Counted from the stretch's first letter, positions 11,890-24,099 are shown. The stretch is 64,000 bases of DNA from Microvelia longipes (GCA_018340805.1 JACMZG010000008.1:80756444-80820443), one strand, 5' to 3'. Made by a program: numbers and translations. The notes: generated by a model not told the origin, from the letters alone.

Positions 11890-12300
11890 TCAATATTAAA
11901 ACATGAGTCTAGTATTGGGCCGCCCCCGAGGTCTGGTCACCATTTAACATCAACACAGGTGCCTCGTGACAATATTTTTTGTCCCAACCCTATGTTATAT
12001 CGACAATGTCACAGTACCACGGTGCCTTAACTTGTAATTTTTTGACACAACTTATAACGTCAACAAACAACAGGATGAGGATGATTGTTTCGGTACGAGG
12101 GTGTTGATGCATAGTTGTCTTGGCACTTAGATGTCTCGGCACAACGTAACATCCACAGACAACAGGTTAAGCTTGATTGTCTTGACACTACTTAACATCG
12201 ACTGACAACATGGTAAGCATGGTTGTCTCGACATTACGTAACATCGAGTGACAAGAGGGTGTTGTTGCATGGTTGTCTCAGCACTTTGATGTTGCGTCAG
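11890..12300. repeat. Degenerate tandem repeat, about 50-60 bp units
   Basis: Repeated blocks of TGGTTGTCTCGACATTACGT, AACATCGACTGACAAC and GGTAAGCAT recur with variation. The clearest units lie between about 12,070 and 12,300; the left part has drifted further. Confidence 0.7.
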
Positions 12301-12339
12301 TAGTGACGATATTGCTGAAATAAAAAGTTATCTTTACTA

Positions 12340-12625
12340 TTTAAATAAGAATGACGGAATAAAGGATAATCTTTACTTTCAAAAAATGGAAATGAAAAAA
12401 GAAAGAAGAAATATTTACTTTTTCGATGAGAATGACGGAATAAAAAATAATATTTTTTATGTGAGAATGACTGTAAAAGAAATATTCTTTTTTTGGGGCG
12501 GCTGTACAGTAGGCACTTTTCATCCTCAAAATAGTATAAAAAGATTTTTTGAATAGGAATGAAGAAACCAAGAGTAATCTTTACTTTATAAATGAAAATA
12601 ATGGAATAAAGGATACAACTTTTTT
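12340..12625. repeat. Degenerate tandem repeat, about 70 bp units
   Basis: Four drifted units built on GAATGACGGAATAAAGGATA followed by ATCTTTACTTT. The open frame on the minus strand is repeat translation and shows no domain. Confidence 0.65.
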
Positions 12626-13076
12626 TTTCCTAAAGGAAATTAAGTATTAGAGTGCGATATTCTTATTGATTTAATCGGTTCTACATCACAAATAACTTAT
12701 CTCTTTTTCTGATCCTGTGTTGATATTTGTCTCAACCCTGTATTACTAATAGGAACCTTAACTTAGGCTTATCTGATTCAACTTAGCATATGAAGGGGAT
12801 TAATTATGCTTGTACAAACATATCTAAATATTTGCTTAGTTAATTTGCAATTTTCCTCGGCTTGGTGTTTACCCCACTATGTTAATTATTATGGTAATAT
12901 CAGATCTAATGAACAGCCTATTAACGTACCACTCTATAAATTGGATTTTCCCTTCCTCCTGAAATAAAAAGACTATTCAATATTATTTTTAGTGAATTTT
13001 CAAAAAGAATGAGCTTATGAGGTTAGTGTAATAAAGGTGGGGAGGTGGTATTTCTTAAATAGGAGGCACTACCTGA

Positions 13077-13078
<2 letters not shown>

Positions 13079-13172
<94 letters not shown>

Positions 13173-13258
13173 TATATATATACATATTATAATTATTATT
13201 TATTTATTTATTTATATATGTGTGTGTGTGTGAATTTATGCGCGTGTGTGTGTGTGTC
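13079..13258. repeat. (AT)n then (TG)n compound microsatellite
   Basis: About 100 bp of AT, interrupted once near 13,166, followed by (TTTA)n and two (TG)n runs near 13,217 and 13,243. Confidence 0.93.
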
Positions 13259-13260
13259 TT

Positions 13261-14317
13261 CATTTTGTACCTTTATGTTTCTATGGCGCATGATAAGTTT
13301 TAAAGTTTAACACTTTTTGGATCTAAATGAAACTTAATACAAAAATGTACCTTATTAATGACCCCTAATGTTTTTGAAAATTGTATGACGTTAATAACCG
13401 CAAATAATGATCATCCAAAATTTATCTGCTTAGTTAAAAATTATTTGATCTGGCTAAAATTCAAAACAAGTATTTTGCGTGCATTTGTTGTGTGTTTAAA
13501 CACAACTTAAACACGCAAAAAATATAATTTTAAACACGTATAGTTAAAATAATATATACACATCTTTACTACTTTAGATTTTATTAATCGACATTTATAA
13601 ACTTTTGTAAACAAAACACGTTTTTTGTCTAATACATTTGGAAATTCGCTAGTATCGTGGCAACTTGCCACTTACATAAACTAGTAATATGGCAAACTGA
13701 TATATAGGACAATAACCATATAACTGGAGAATTGGCCGTAGGAAAACGCAAGGCCGCTCAGTGGCCTCCAATCCGGACGCTGCTTAGCGGCCAAACGACC
13801 AAAAGACTCTTTTTAATGATTTAAATAAAAATTAAACTGAAACAATTTATATTTTTTTGAGGTAGTACGTAATTGAGCACTTTATTGCACCGTTTTTAGG
13901 ATGAGAAGCCAATCATTATTGTTATAGGAGGTTATTTAGTACTTTTCACCTCCGAGGACAATAATGAATGTAAAACAAACTCCTAGGACGTAAAAGTAAT
14001 TCATATATTGCCGCCATTACTGTAATGTAGCGTGTTCAAAAAAACAATCTGTGTAAAACCCTCATGAGATTTCTTTAAAAACGTTCATTTTGTGTCTGTT
14101 TTTGTTCGTAGACTAATTTCTTTTTCGTTTTTAAAAGGTGTTCTAACTAATTGACAATTTTTGTGTGTTTATTTGTAAAGCTTTTACATTTTTGAGTAAA
14201 AATGTGAAGCTATGGATGGATTCAATGACGACATAATATGGAGTTAATTGGACGTTTGTTTTTTTTTCAATTAAGTATATAGCGCAGTTTATTTAATGAG
14301 TGCTACATCAAAAAGAA
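13261..14317. other. AT-rich stretch with a small GC-rich patch
   Basis: Holds an ATTCGCTAGTATCGTGGCAA fragment at about 13,643 and a relatively GC-rich patch at about 13,730-13,800 with GGCCGCTCAGTGGCC. No gene recognised. Confidence 0.4.
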
Positions 14318-14455
14318 AATAGTGTATGCCATCCGGCTGAGAATGTCTTTATGTCTGGCATATTTTTCCCGACTCGCTTCGCTCGTCGGTAAATCTAATT
14401 GCCGTGACATAAAGACACACTTCTCAGCCTTATGGCATAAATAACTATTATGAAT
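14318..14455. mobile_element. MITE-like inverted repeat with TA flanks (family M3)
   Basis: Left arm ATGCCATCCGGCTGAGAATG then TCTTTATGTC (14,326-14,355). The right arm GACATAAAGACACACTTCTC, AGCCTTATGGCA is its near complement. TA flanks both outer ends (GTA|TGCC and GGCA|TAA), consistent with a mariner-type target. The loop contains CGACTCGCTTCGCTCGTCGG, the same GCGAAGC motif found in the 5S-like repeats. Confidence 0.65.
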
Positions 14456-16049
14456 AATAAAAAATTAAGAGTCTCTCTAAAAAATATCATGTAATTTCGG
14501 AGAGCCAATTTCAACCTTACGTTCATCCTTAATGACTACAAACAATTAAATTAAAAAATAAAATTACCAAGCAAACTTAATAATTCCAACTAGCTCAAAA
14601 GAACTAAAAATAATTTTTTGGCCTTGTATCTGTTTTTTTCTTTTATTATTTTAAATTTTTTTAATTAGTTTTTACATGACTAGTTTGTAAGATTTAGTTT
14701 GCTTGACTTTAAAATTTTAATTTTTATTGCATTTGTTTTTAGTAACTGAGGATGGCCCCTTAGCGTTGATAGTGGCTCCGCGAAGTTAAATGTTTATTAT
14801 GGGGAGTGTTTATTGAAAATAAACTTTACCAACAACGCGTTAATGTATTATTGGTTAAAATTTATGTTATGTTTAAATTTTCTACAAACAATAGGCTTTC
14901 TTACTTCCCTACCATTTCGCTGTATGCCAATTTTCGTTTCGATTCTAAAAAACATTCGAAATATTTTCTACGCGAGAATACAAACACACTTATAACTTCA
15001 CAACTGCAGATTACATTGTACTTTATATTACTTTATTTTATTTTTGCTCTAATTTTGTTTATTTTAGCCTTCTGGTCTAGTTATAATTAAAGCTACTAAA
15101 TTTCAAACAATATCCTGTTGTAAAAAAATACATTTTAGAAATGCAATAGATTGTTTCACAACTGCATGTTGCAATTTATACAGTATGTCAAGTAATTAAA
15201 GTTGGAAATGCTTCCATTTGACACCATTTAACAGTGTGGCACCGGTTGTCTAACACCAGGCGTACCAATAGTATAAAAAATACTATAATACCCTAGAAAA
15301 AGGTCAATATTAGCAACACTGGACTTCTCTCTAGAAGGGTGGTAGTAACGAGTGAAATTACATCCTCTGATAAAGTTAGAAATGAGGGGTGGTAAAATGA
15401 AATGACGAGGGAATAGGAGGTCGAAGCTCAACTGGGGATGGTAGACAGAACATGAAGCTTTGGGGACGGCATACTCAAGCTTGAAGGCGGCAGACTAAGG
15501 CTCAGAGGCAGAACCTGACGGTGATTCAAAGCCTTGATATTGCTTTTATAGAGTTTAATATTGTGTGAGTACTGAACACATACAAACATCAAACTTTTAA
15601 CACTCGGAAACTGTATGATATGGCTTGTTTAAAAACATCTTACAGTATCGCTTAATAATACATTTTCTTTAATAGAAAATTTTTGTTTTTTTTCTTTTTT
15701 GAGCTTTATAAAAATTATGTAATGATGCTGTTCCTATTTAAGTTTTTGTACCACTTTATACTATCTTATTTTGCAAAATATGAGGGTCTACTAAGTGTAA
15801 ACATCCAAATACCATTGTAACATACATTGGAAACTGTTGTGATTCTTTCTTCCTTTTAGTGTATGTGAAGAAAGAAATACATGTTAGGAACATTACTAAA
15901 TGTACTTGAATCAAAGGGAAGAGCATCTTCAGCCATAGAGGTTATTACTATAGAGCTGGTATTACCATTCTCAAAACGTTCGTAGCTTTAGAATATCATT
16001 GCAAGGTTTCTTTGTAGCTTAACAACTTAGTTTAAGTCGTTGATCCAAT
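14456..16049. other. No gene recognised
   Basis: AT-rich sequence. A 94-codon open frame at 14,806-15,090 is hydrophobic and low-complexity, as expected by chance in T-rich DNA. No repeat is shared with other parts of the window. Confidence 0.4.
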
Positions 16050-16945
16050 ATTATGCTGATATGCCGCTTCTAGTTATAATATTTCTTTGCATACAATAAC
16101 ATTCTTCGAGAGATGCAGGATATATTTGGGCATACCTCTGATATGCTTGCTCTAGTAATAATATATTTTTGCATACAATACTCTTTTTAGAGATGTGTAG
16201 GATATATTTGGGCATACCACTAATATGTCGGCTCTAGTTAACATATCTCTATTCATACAATTACCTCCTTTGAGAGATTTCGGATATGTTTGAATGTACC
16301 ACTGATATGCCGGCTCTAGTAATAATATATTTTTGCATACAATAACCTTTTTAGAGATGTTTAGGATATATTTGGGCATACCACTAATATGTCGGCTCTA
16401 GTTAACATGTCTCTATTCATACAATTACCTCCTTTGAGAGATTTCGGATTTGTTTGAATGTACCACTGATATGCTGGCTCTAGTAATAATATGTCTATGC
16501 ATACATAGACATATGCATACCTTCTTCGATATAAATTGCATAGGCTTCCGCGGTTATTGTCATTATGATTTAGGTCTTCATTGACCGAGTCAATTTAGAT
16601 AAAGAATCCGACGTTTCGCTTCCACTGTGGGAGCCATCTTCTGAGACGTAGGGATGTAAAGTTTGATATCAGTTTTGTAGAGCATTGTGTTTTTTGTCCA
16701 TGATGTCCTACATCCCTGAAGATGCCTCCCACAGTGGAAGTGAAACGTTGGATTATTTATCTACACCACTGGAAGGCCTAAAATCTTCTTCGATAAGTTT
16801 AGGATATATTTTGGCGTACCACTAATATGTTGGATATAGTTATAAATCTCTATGCATACAGTAACCTCCTTTGAGAGGTTTAAGTTCCTTTGGATGTACC
16901 ACCCAAATGGCGGCTCCAGGATTAATATCTCTATGGATCCGGGTT
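16050..16945. repeat. 82-bp satellite with dimeric higher-order structure
   Basis: Eight units of about 82 bp, marked by TGATATGCCGGCTCTAGT-type starts at about 16,056, 16,140, 16,220, 16,304, 16,386, 16,467, 16,824 and 16,905. Two unit types alternate: one with TTTTTGCATACAATA and GGGCATACCAC, the other with CTCTATTCATACAATTACC and GAATGTACCAC. The dimers around 16,222-16,385 and 16,386-16,549 are nearly identical. The array is interrupted by a MITE at 16,571-16,780. Confidence 0.85.
16571..16780. mobile_element. MITE/foldback inserted in the 82-bp satellite
   Basis: 210 bp with inverted ends TAGGTCTTC and GAAGGCCTA. Strong inner complementarity covers GACGTTTCGCTTCCACTGTG, GGAGCCATCTTC against GAAGATGCCTCCCACAGTGG, AAGTGAAACGTTGG. 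The GAAGATG-hairpin-GAAACGT arrangement recalls 3' ends of some retroelements, so the inverted structure could instead be two head-to-head fragments. Confidence 0.65.
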
Positions 16946-18035
16946 TCACAGCAAAGGAATCTTAACACGATTTGAAGATAACAAAATAATTGATAACGCT
17001 TTTATATGGTTTATCCTTTTGCTATTTTCTACCTGTGTAATAATAAGAGTTTCGAAAAGCATATTTTGTCAAAATTATCCTCGAAGATTTATTTTACCGA
17101 ATAAAAATTAAAGTTAAGACCACTTATACAAGATAAATCGACTCTAAATCAAACCTCTTTATTACCTCTATCTAATATGAGTAATTGAATTCGATCATCG
17201 TAAACCTGTCTTTTGTTTTTAGACATAGTTGTATTCTCATGCTTACTTTAATTTTAGTTTTCCGTACTTTTTCCTACACTACTTGTATTTGTTTGTTTCT
17301 AATCAAATACAATATAATTAACGGTATTTAAACATTATTTACTATATCAGCTGCCCACTTTGCATCCATTTCCTTTGTCCAGTCAACTGGTATAATTAAT
17401 CTAAAAACTACTTTGAATGTTTCTCTTTAATAATACAACACACTATTATATAATAGTAATGTAATACTAATATAATATTAATCTAATAGTTATTCAAGTA
17501 TTTGTTAATAATCCATGTAATAATTATTAACACTGAATTAATCCCTTAGAACGTATTAATACAGTTGATAATTCCCTATTTAGGTAAACACATAATATAT
17601 TAATATGATTTATCGACTAGTTTTAGCATGTTGCTTGCTATGTATATATTCTGACACAAAACTTTGTCCAAACCGTGAGCTGGCTAGCCGCATACAGTAT
17701 ATTCGATAAAATAACTGATCTATATCACACAACAAATTTGTGCTTATCAGCTCAGTGTTTCAACAAAGATTTGTATGTGAATATATGTGTAAAAATCGAT
17801 GTGTTAGAACCACCAGTCGAAAAAAATATTATTTATATCCAGAAGGGTAATAATCAAATCATTTCGGGGCTTGTTTTTATGTAATAATAATCCGGCAGGA
17901 AATAATAATTTATTATTTCCCGCCGGGTTATAATCCAGCTTAGCCAACTTAATTATTGATTAGTTAAAATTACAGATTCAATAATCTACGTAAAGAATTT
18001 TGAGTAAACAAAGTTATGTTGGCAGCGCTGATTCA
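16946..18035. other. AT-rich, no gene seen; one hairpin
   Basis: The only structure seen is an imperfect palindrome at 17,887-17,932 (arms ATAATCCGGCAGGAAATAAT and ATTATTTCCCGCCGGGTTAT). A 69-codon frame at 17,675-17,884 has no recognisable motif. Confidence 0.45.
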
Positions 18036-18667
18036 TTAAATCCCACAAGATTCTAGGGATTCTATGGGAAGGATATTTTAAAATGTGATATTAAGGTATT
18101 TAACCCAGGTTAGTATGCATTTTCAAAGAAATCATGCGGGTTTAATCTATTTACGGGATGATTTTAAGAAAATGTATTCATTTCAATTTTTCACTAATTC
18201 TACGATTTTTATTAAATATTTATTTTTATAGTACAAAATATAAATTATTTTATTTTAAATTTGAATACATATTTTAAACTTTTTAGTACATATTGCTAAA
18301 TTTTAATTAATGGTTGTATTTTATTAATCTAGCTATGATTATGATTGGCGCTTTCAAAAACGGTAAAGTCTAGTGCGCTAGCGACCTAGAGGCTATGGTT
18401 CTCCTAAGCTAATAATGAAAGTTTTTTGCTTTGTAATCGTTTATGCTCTTGCCTCTTGTCATTTCCTTTATTTGATTTATATTTTTAAAATTATCCATAA
18501 AATAAAATGGACCACAATTATCATTCTTTCAAAAGTGATAAACATTTAAATGTGATCAATGCGGGTCCGTTTTAAAGAAAATATGATTTTCGAAACACTA
18601 AAAAAGTTTTGTAAAGGGGTTATAAAAACACTTTTAAATCCGTTGAATGTGACATTGCTTCAACACA

Positions 18668-19873
18668 ATGATAGAGTTCACGGAGCATTTAGAAAATGAC
18701 CATTCGAAACATTTTGAAAAAGAAGTAAGAACATTTGAAAGTTATGAAGCTTTTTTAAATTGGAAAACAAAAGAAGAAAAGAAAAGTACTACAAAATGTA
18801 TTGTGCGGCAAATCATTTTGACTTGTCATAGAGATGGAATTTACAAATCTAAATCAACCGGTAAGAGATATATAAAAACGTTTGGGCACCAATAAGATCG
18901 ATGTTCACTGCCCGGCTAAAATGTCTTTGACCATCTCTTCTACAGGTTCGTGCGATTTGGAGTATACTCGTGTATCCACTCATGTTGGGCATGAGTTTGA
19001 AATAGGAAGGCTAACTTTAACTAAGTCGGAGCGAGAAAAATTCGCCAAACAAATAGCCCAAAAAATTCCTTTGGATGTAATTTTAGATCAAGTAAGGGAA
19101 TCACTGGTTGATAAAAACGTTTATAAGATCCATTTGCTTCAAATTTTTTTTGTAATATATTGTTAACATGTATACCTAACTTAAATAAAAATGAAGTTTT
19201 GCATAAGGAGGCTCATCTGAGCGTTCATGCCTGGGTTCAGCAGATGCAGAACTTTGATAATGCTGTGCGATTTAATAAACCGAAAAGGCATGTCCTGGAA
19301 GACCACATATTTTTAGAACAAGATGATTTTGTCTTAATCATATTTAACGATGCTCAATTAGACATTCTAAAGAAAAATATAATGGCAGTAATGTCGTGAG
19401 CCTAGAAGGAACACATGGTCTTAACCCTTACAATTTTGAACTTTATTCAGTGCTTGTTCTTGACGACACGAGGCAAGGATTCCCTGCTGCTTTCATGATT
19501 TCTAACAGAGGCGACACCAGAGTTATGACATTATTCTTTCAAATAATAAAGAATCATCTCGGCGAACCGCTGAGAACTAAAACCTTTATGTCTAACATGG
19601 CAGAGCAATTATTTTTAGCCTGGTCGACAGTAATGCATTCTGATGATAGATTTAGACTATTTTGCTCTTGGCATGTTGACTATATATTGCTCTTGGCATG
19701 TTGATAGAGCCTGGAGAAAGAATTTGAGTAAAATAAAAACGCAAGAAAAGAAAATAAGTGTTTATAAATCTTTAAAAGTTTTAGCAACGCAATCAAATAA
19801 GCAAAATTTTAAACAAATGAGCCAAATGTTTCTTAAAAATTTGTACAACGATGCGGACTGCAATCTGGATTAA
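18668..19873 (+). pseudogene. MULE transposase, frameshifted and truncated
   Basis: Five overlapping frames together follow the order of insect MULE transposases. The N-terminal part has YEAFLNWKTKEE and CHRDGIYKSKSTGKR, then a CPAKMS stretch, THVGHE, and the LTKSEREKFAKQIA...VILDQVRES stretch. The catalytic half has LYSVLVLDDTRQGFPAAFMI with the first Asp, then FMSNMAEQLFLAW, where families usually carry Asp but this copy has Asn, then CSWHVDRAWRKNL. A direct duplication of about 25 bp at about 19,656-19,705 (GCTCTTGGCATGTTGA twice) breaks the frame inside this last motif. The SWIM zinc-finger C-terminus is absent. This is a dead copy; the class call rests on motif order from memory. Confidence 0.8.
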
Positions 19874-19963
19874 TCAAAAATACAAACATTCATTAAGATT
19901 TAGAAATAAGTATTTTAAATTCAAAATAAAATAAGAAATAGAAATAATTTATATTTGACACTA

Positions 19964-22900
19964 TACAGGGTGGAACATTTCAGATGCACACCCCCTGCTA
20001 AAAATGTTTAAAAATGGAGATAGAGAGTCGGGAAAAGTCTCTACCCCTAGGTAATCGACTCAGTGACCTCAAATATGTATTATTTTTTCGGTAACTAATT
20101 GGCAAATATGGTAATTTTATTACCCGAAATGGTAATTCCTTGTTAACTTTAAAAAGTTAAATTGGAGCATACCATAATATGAACATTTTTAAAAACTATA
20201 TTATGTTCTGAGAAATTTGATACCAATATCATAAAATTCCGGCAATTTTTCTACGACCTATTGTGTAACAAACATACACACTTTTATTCTTGAAAATTGC
20301 CATATTTTTGGAACAACAAAATGCACACCCCATGCTAAAATGGTTAAAAATGGAGATAGAGAATCGGGAAAAGTCTCTACCCCTAGGTAATCGACCTCAG
20401 TGACCACAAATATGTCATTATTTTTGGTAACTATTTGGCAAATATGGTAATTTTATTACCCGAAATGGTAATTCCTCGTTACCTTTAAAAAGTTAAATTA
20501 GAGCATACCATGATATGAACATTTTGAAAAACTACATTATGTTCTGAGAAATTTGATACCAATATCATAAAATTCCGGTAATTTTTCTACGACCTATTGT
20601 GTAACATACATACACACTTTTATAAGAAAATTGCCATATTTTTGGAACAACAAAATGCACACCCCATGCTAAAATGGTTAAAAATGGAGATAGAGAATCG
20701 GGAAAAGTCTCTACCCCTAGGTAATCGACCTCAGTGACCACAAATATGTCATTATTTTTTGGTAACTATTTGGCAAATATGGTAATTTTATTACCCGAAA
20801 TGGTAATTCCTCGTTACCTTTAAAAAGTTAAATTAGAGCATACCATGATATGAACATTTTGAAAAACTACATTATGTTCTGAGAAATTTGATACCAATAT
20901 CATAAAATTCCGGTAATTTTTCTACGACCTATTGTGTAACATACATACACACTTTTATAAGAAAATTGCCATATTTTTGGAACAACAAAATGCACACCCC
21001 ATGCTAAAATGGTTAAAAATGGAGATAGAGAGTCGGGAAAGTCTCCACCCCTAGGTAATCGACCTCAGTGACCTTAAATATGTCATTATTTTTTTGGTAA
21101 CTATTTGGCAAATATGGTAATTTTATTACCCAAAATAGTAATTCCTCGGTAACTTTAAAAAGTTAAATTAGAGCATACCATGATATGAACATTTTTGAAA
21201 ACTACATTATGTTCTGAGAAATTTGATACCAATATCATAAAAATTCCGGTAATTTTTCTACGACCTATTGTTAACATACATACACACTTTTATGCTTGAA
21301 AATTATTATATTTTTGGAACAACAAAATGCACACCCCCTGCTAAAATGGTTAAAAATGGAGATAGAGAGTCGGGAAAGTCTCCACCCCTAGGTAATCGAC
21401 CTCAAGTGACCTTAAATATGTCATTATTTTTTTGGTAACTATTTGGCAAATATGGTAATTTATTACCCAAAATAGTAATTCCTCGGTAACTTTAAAAAGT
21501 TAAATTAGAGCATACCATGATATGAACATTTTTGAAAACTACATTATGTTCTGAGAAATTTGATACCAATATCATATAATTCCGGTAATTTTTCTACGAC
21601 CTATTGTGTAACATACATACACACTTTTATGTAACGATCTTTTTTGGTAACGATCTATTCAAAAACTAATTTATAACTATCTAATCTATCTCAAATATCA
21701 CATCTATCTACTCCCCCCCCAAATCTATACAAAAAATAATTTAAAAAAATATCTAATCTATGTCAAATATGACATCTATCTACCCCCCCCCCCAAATCTA
21801 CTCAAAAAGTTATTTATAACTATCTAATCTATCTCAAATATCACATCTATCTATAACCCCCCCCCCCATTCCCAAACAATCTATTCAAAAACTTATTTCT
21901 AACTCTTAAATCTATTACTCTGCTATGCATGTATGTTACACAATAGGTCGTAGAAAAATTACCGGAATTTTATGATATTGGTATCAAATGTCTCAGAATA
22001 TAATGTAATTTTCAAAAATGTTCATATCACGATATGCTCCAATTTTAAAGTTACCGAGGAATTACCATTTCGGGTAATAAAATTACCATATTTGCCAAAT
22101 AGTTACCAAAAAAATAATGACATATTTGTGGTCACTGAGGTCGATTACCTAGGGGTAGAGACTTTTCCCGATTCTCTATCTCCATTTTTAACCATTTTAG
22201 CATGGGGTGTGCATTTTGTTGTTCCAAAACTATGGCAATTTTCAAGAATAAAAGTGTGTTTGTATGTTACACAATAGGTTGTAGAAAAATTACCGGAATT
22301 TTATGATATTGGTATCAAATTTCTCAGAACATAATGTCGTTTTAAAAAATGTTCATATCATGGTATGCTCCAATTTAACTTTTTAAAGTTAACGAGGAAT
22401 TACCATTTTGGGTAATAAAATTACCATATTTGCCAAATAGTTACCAAAAAATAATGACATATTTGTGGTCACTGAGGTCGATTACCTAGGGGTAGAGACT
22501 TTTCCCGATTCTCTATCTCCATTTTTAACCATTTTAGCATGGGGTGTGCATTTTGTTGTTCCAAAAATATGGCAATTTTCAAGAATAAAAGTGTGTATGT
22601 ATGTTTACACAATAGGTTGTAGAAAAATTTACCGGAATTTTATGATATTGGTATCAAATTTCTCAGAACATAATGTCGTTTTAAAAAATGTTCATATCAT
22701 GGTATGCTCCAATTTAACTTTTCAAAGTTAACGAGGAATTACCATTTTGGGTAATAAAATTACCATATTTGCCAATTAGTTACCGAAAAAATAACAACAT
22801 ATTCGAGGTCACTGAGGTCGATTACCTAGGGGTGGAGACTTTTCCCGATTCTCTATCTCCATTTTTAACCATTTTAGCATGGGGTGTGCATTTTGTTGTT

Positions 22901-23249
22901 CCAAAAATATGGCAATTTTCAAGAATAAAAGTGTGTATGTATGTTACACAATAGGTTGTAGAAAAATTACCGGAATTTTATGATATTGGTATCAAATTTC
23001 TCAGAACATAATGTCGTTTTAAAAAATGTTCATATCATGGTATGCTCTAATTTAACTTTTTAAAGTTAACGAGGAATTACCATTTCGGGTAATAAAATTA
23101 CCATATTTGCCAATTAGTTACCGAAAAAATAATAACATATTCGAGGTCACTGAGGTCGATTACCTAGGGGTGGAGACTTTTCCCGACTCTCTATCTCCAT
23201 TTTTAACCATTTTAGCAGGGGGTGTGCATCTGAAATGTTCCACCCTGTA
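19964..23249. mobile_element. Giant foldback element made of 336-bp tandem units
   Basis: The ends TACAGGGTGGAACATTTCAG and its reverse complement are flanked by TA, a likely 2-bp target duplication. The left arm (19,985-about 21,640) holds five direct units spaced 337, 334, 335 and 338 bp; the right arm (about 21,930-23,228) holds four units of 337-340 bp in the opposite orientation. Units 2 and 3 of the left arm are almost identical. The centre is a separate array at about 21,640-21,900. Apparent proteins in the right arm (such as VTEVDYLGVETFP) are repeat translations. It inserted into the already existing MULE. Confidence 0.85.
21640..21900. repeat. Central array of the foldback with poly-C tracts
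   Basis: Three to four units of about 70 bp, each containing CTATCTAATCTATCTCAAAT, ACATCTATCTA and ending in an 8-12 nt C-run. It forms the loop between the two inverted arms. Confidence 0.85.
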
Positions 23250-23579
23250 TAGTAAATATTTAATAACTTTTTAATAAAAATCGTAGAACTAGAAACAATT
23301 AAAATGAAATGATTATATTTCCTCAAAAAATAGATTAAAATAGATTAAACCCGCGTGATTTATTAGAAAATGTCTACAGAAATACACAAAACCTGGGTTA
23401 AATTTCTAAATATCACATTTTAAAATATCCTTCCCATAGAATCCCTAGAATCTTGTTTAAATCCCAGCTGTCTGTAAACAAATAATTTCTTTATCGAATC
23501 TGTTTTGACGATAAATACCTACTTTTTTACTAAGTTTTTTCTTATCTTTCAAGTAATACTCCTGTTATATTTGTTATAA

Positions 23580-23675
23580 AAGGATTTAGTGCGGTTGTTT
23601 ACGAAGGAAAGTGATAATGACATGATAGTAAACGACATAGATGAATTGTTTCCCGATATCGCCGATAATCCTTAA
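23580..23675 (+). other. Possible short coding remnant, acidic C-terminus
   Basis: A 31-codon open stretch ending in TAA encodes an acidic tail (MIVNDIDELFPDIADNP at its end). It begins right after a TATAAAAG that could be a splice acceptor. It lies about 125 bp outside the MULE. I do not recognise it, and chance is a real alternative. Confidence 0.2.
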
Positions 23676-23907
23676 CCGTCATGTATAGATGACGAAGCAA
23701 ATACGGTTAAATAGAGCATTTAGGTATTTATATATTTTTTATTATTTATTTTATTTTGTTTATTATGATATTTGTTTGTTATGTATGTATGTGTTTATGT
23801 TGTATGTATAATATATTATACAATGTATTTTTGTTAATTTAGCATAAAATAGTATTATTATGTTCACTGATTCTATATATAAATACAGTTTTTTTGTTTC
23901 ATATTAT

Positions 23908-24050
23908 CTCCCTCGGCAAGCCTCGGAAGCTAATTGTAATTAATCCCTCGGCTAAAACCTCGGGATAAAAATAAATAATTCCCTCGGCTTGCGCCTCGGG
24001 ATTTATAAATCATGATTCCTTGGGCTTTCTGCCTTAGGAATCATTACAGT
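23908..24050. repeat. 37-bp tandem repeat with CCTCGG motifs
   Basis: Four units built on CCCTCGGC...GCCTCGGG plus AT-rich spacer (AAATAAATAATT); the last unit has drifted to CCTTGGGCTTTCTGCCTTAG. Confidence 0.75.
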
Positions 24051-24099
24051 GACAAGGGTTATAATGGGGGACATTATTCACTAGGTGCATAAATAACTA

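Larger units (their letters stand above)
18045..23456 (+). mobile_element. Mutator-like element (MULE) with TIRs and 9-bp TSD
   Basis: Terminal inverted repeats start with ACAAGATTCTAGGGATTCTA; the first 48 bp are identical in both ends, and weaker similarity continues to about 115 bp. The flanking 9-bp direct repeat TTAAATCCC at 18,036-18,044 and 23,457-23,465 is a perfect target duplication, the length expected for MULEs. Inside are a broken MULE transposase (18,668-19,873) and a nested 3.3-kb foldback (19,964-23,249). Without the nested element only about 2.1 kb of MULE remains, so the 3' part of the transposase gene is lost. Confidence 0.88.

Noticed and set aside
14806..15090. 94-codon frame with a hydrophobic tail
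   Set aside because: Overlapping frames of similar length and T-rich composition indicate chance.
21972..22954. Repeated frames in the foldback right arm with a conserved-looking peptide
   Set aside because: The peptide is the translation of the 336-bp unit in one orientation; neighbouring units have stops and frame changes, and the unit length is not preserved as a multiple of three.
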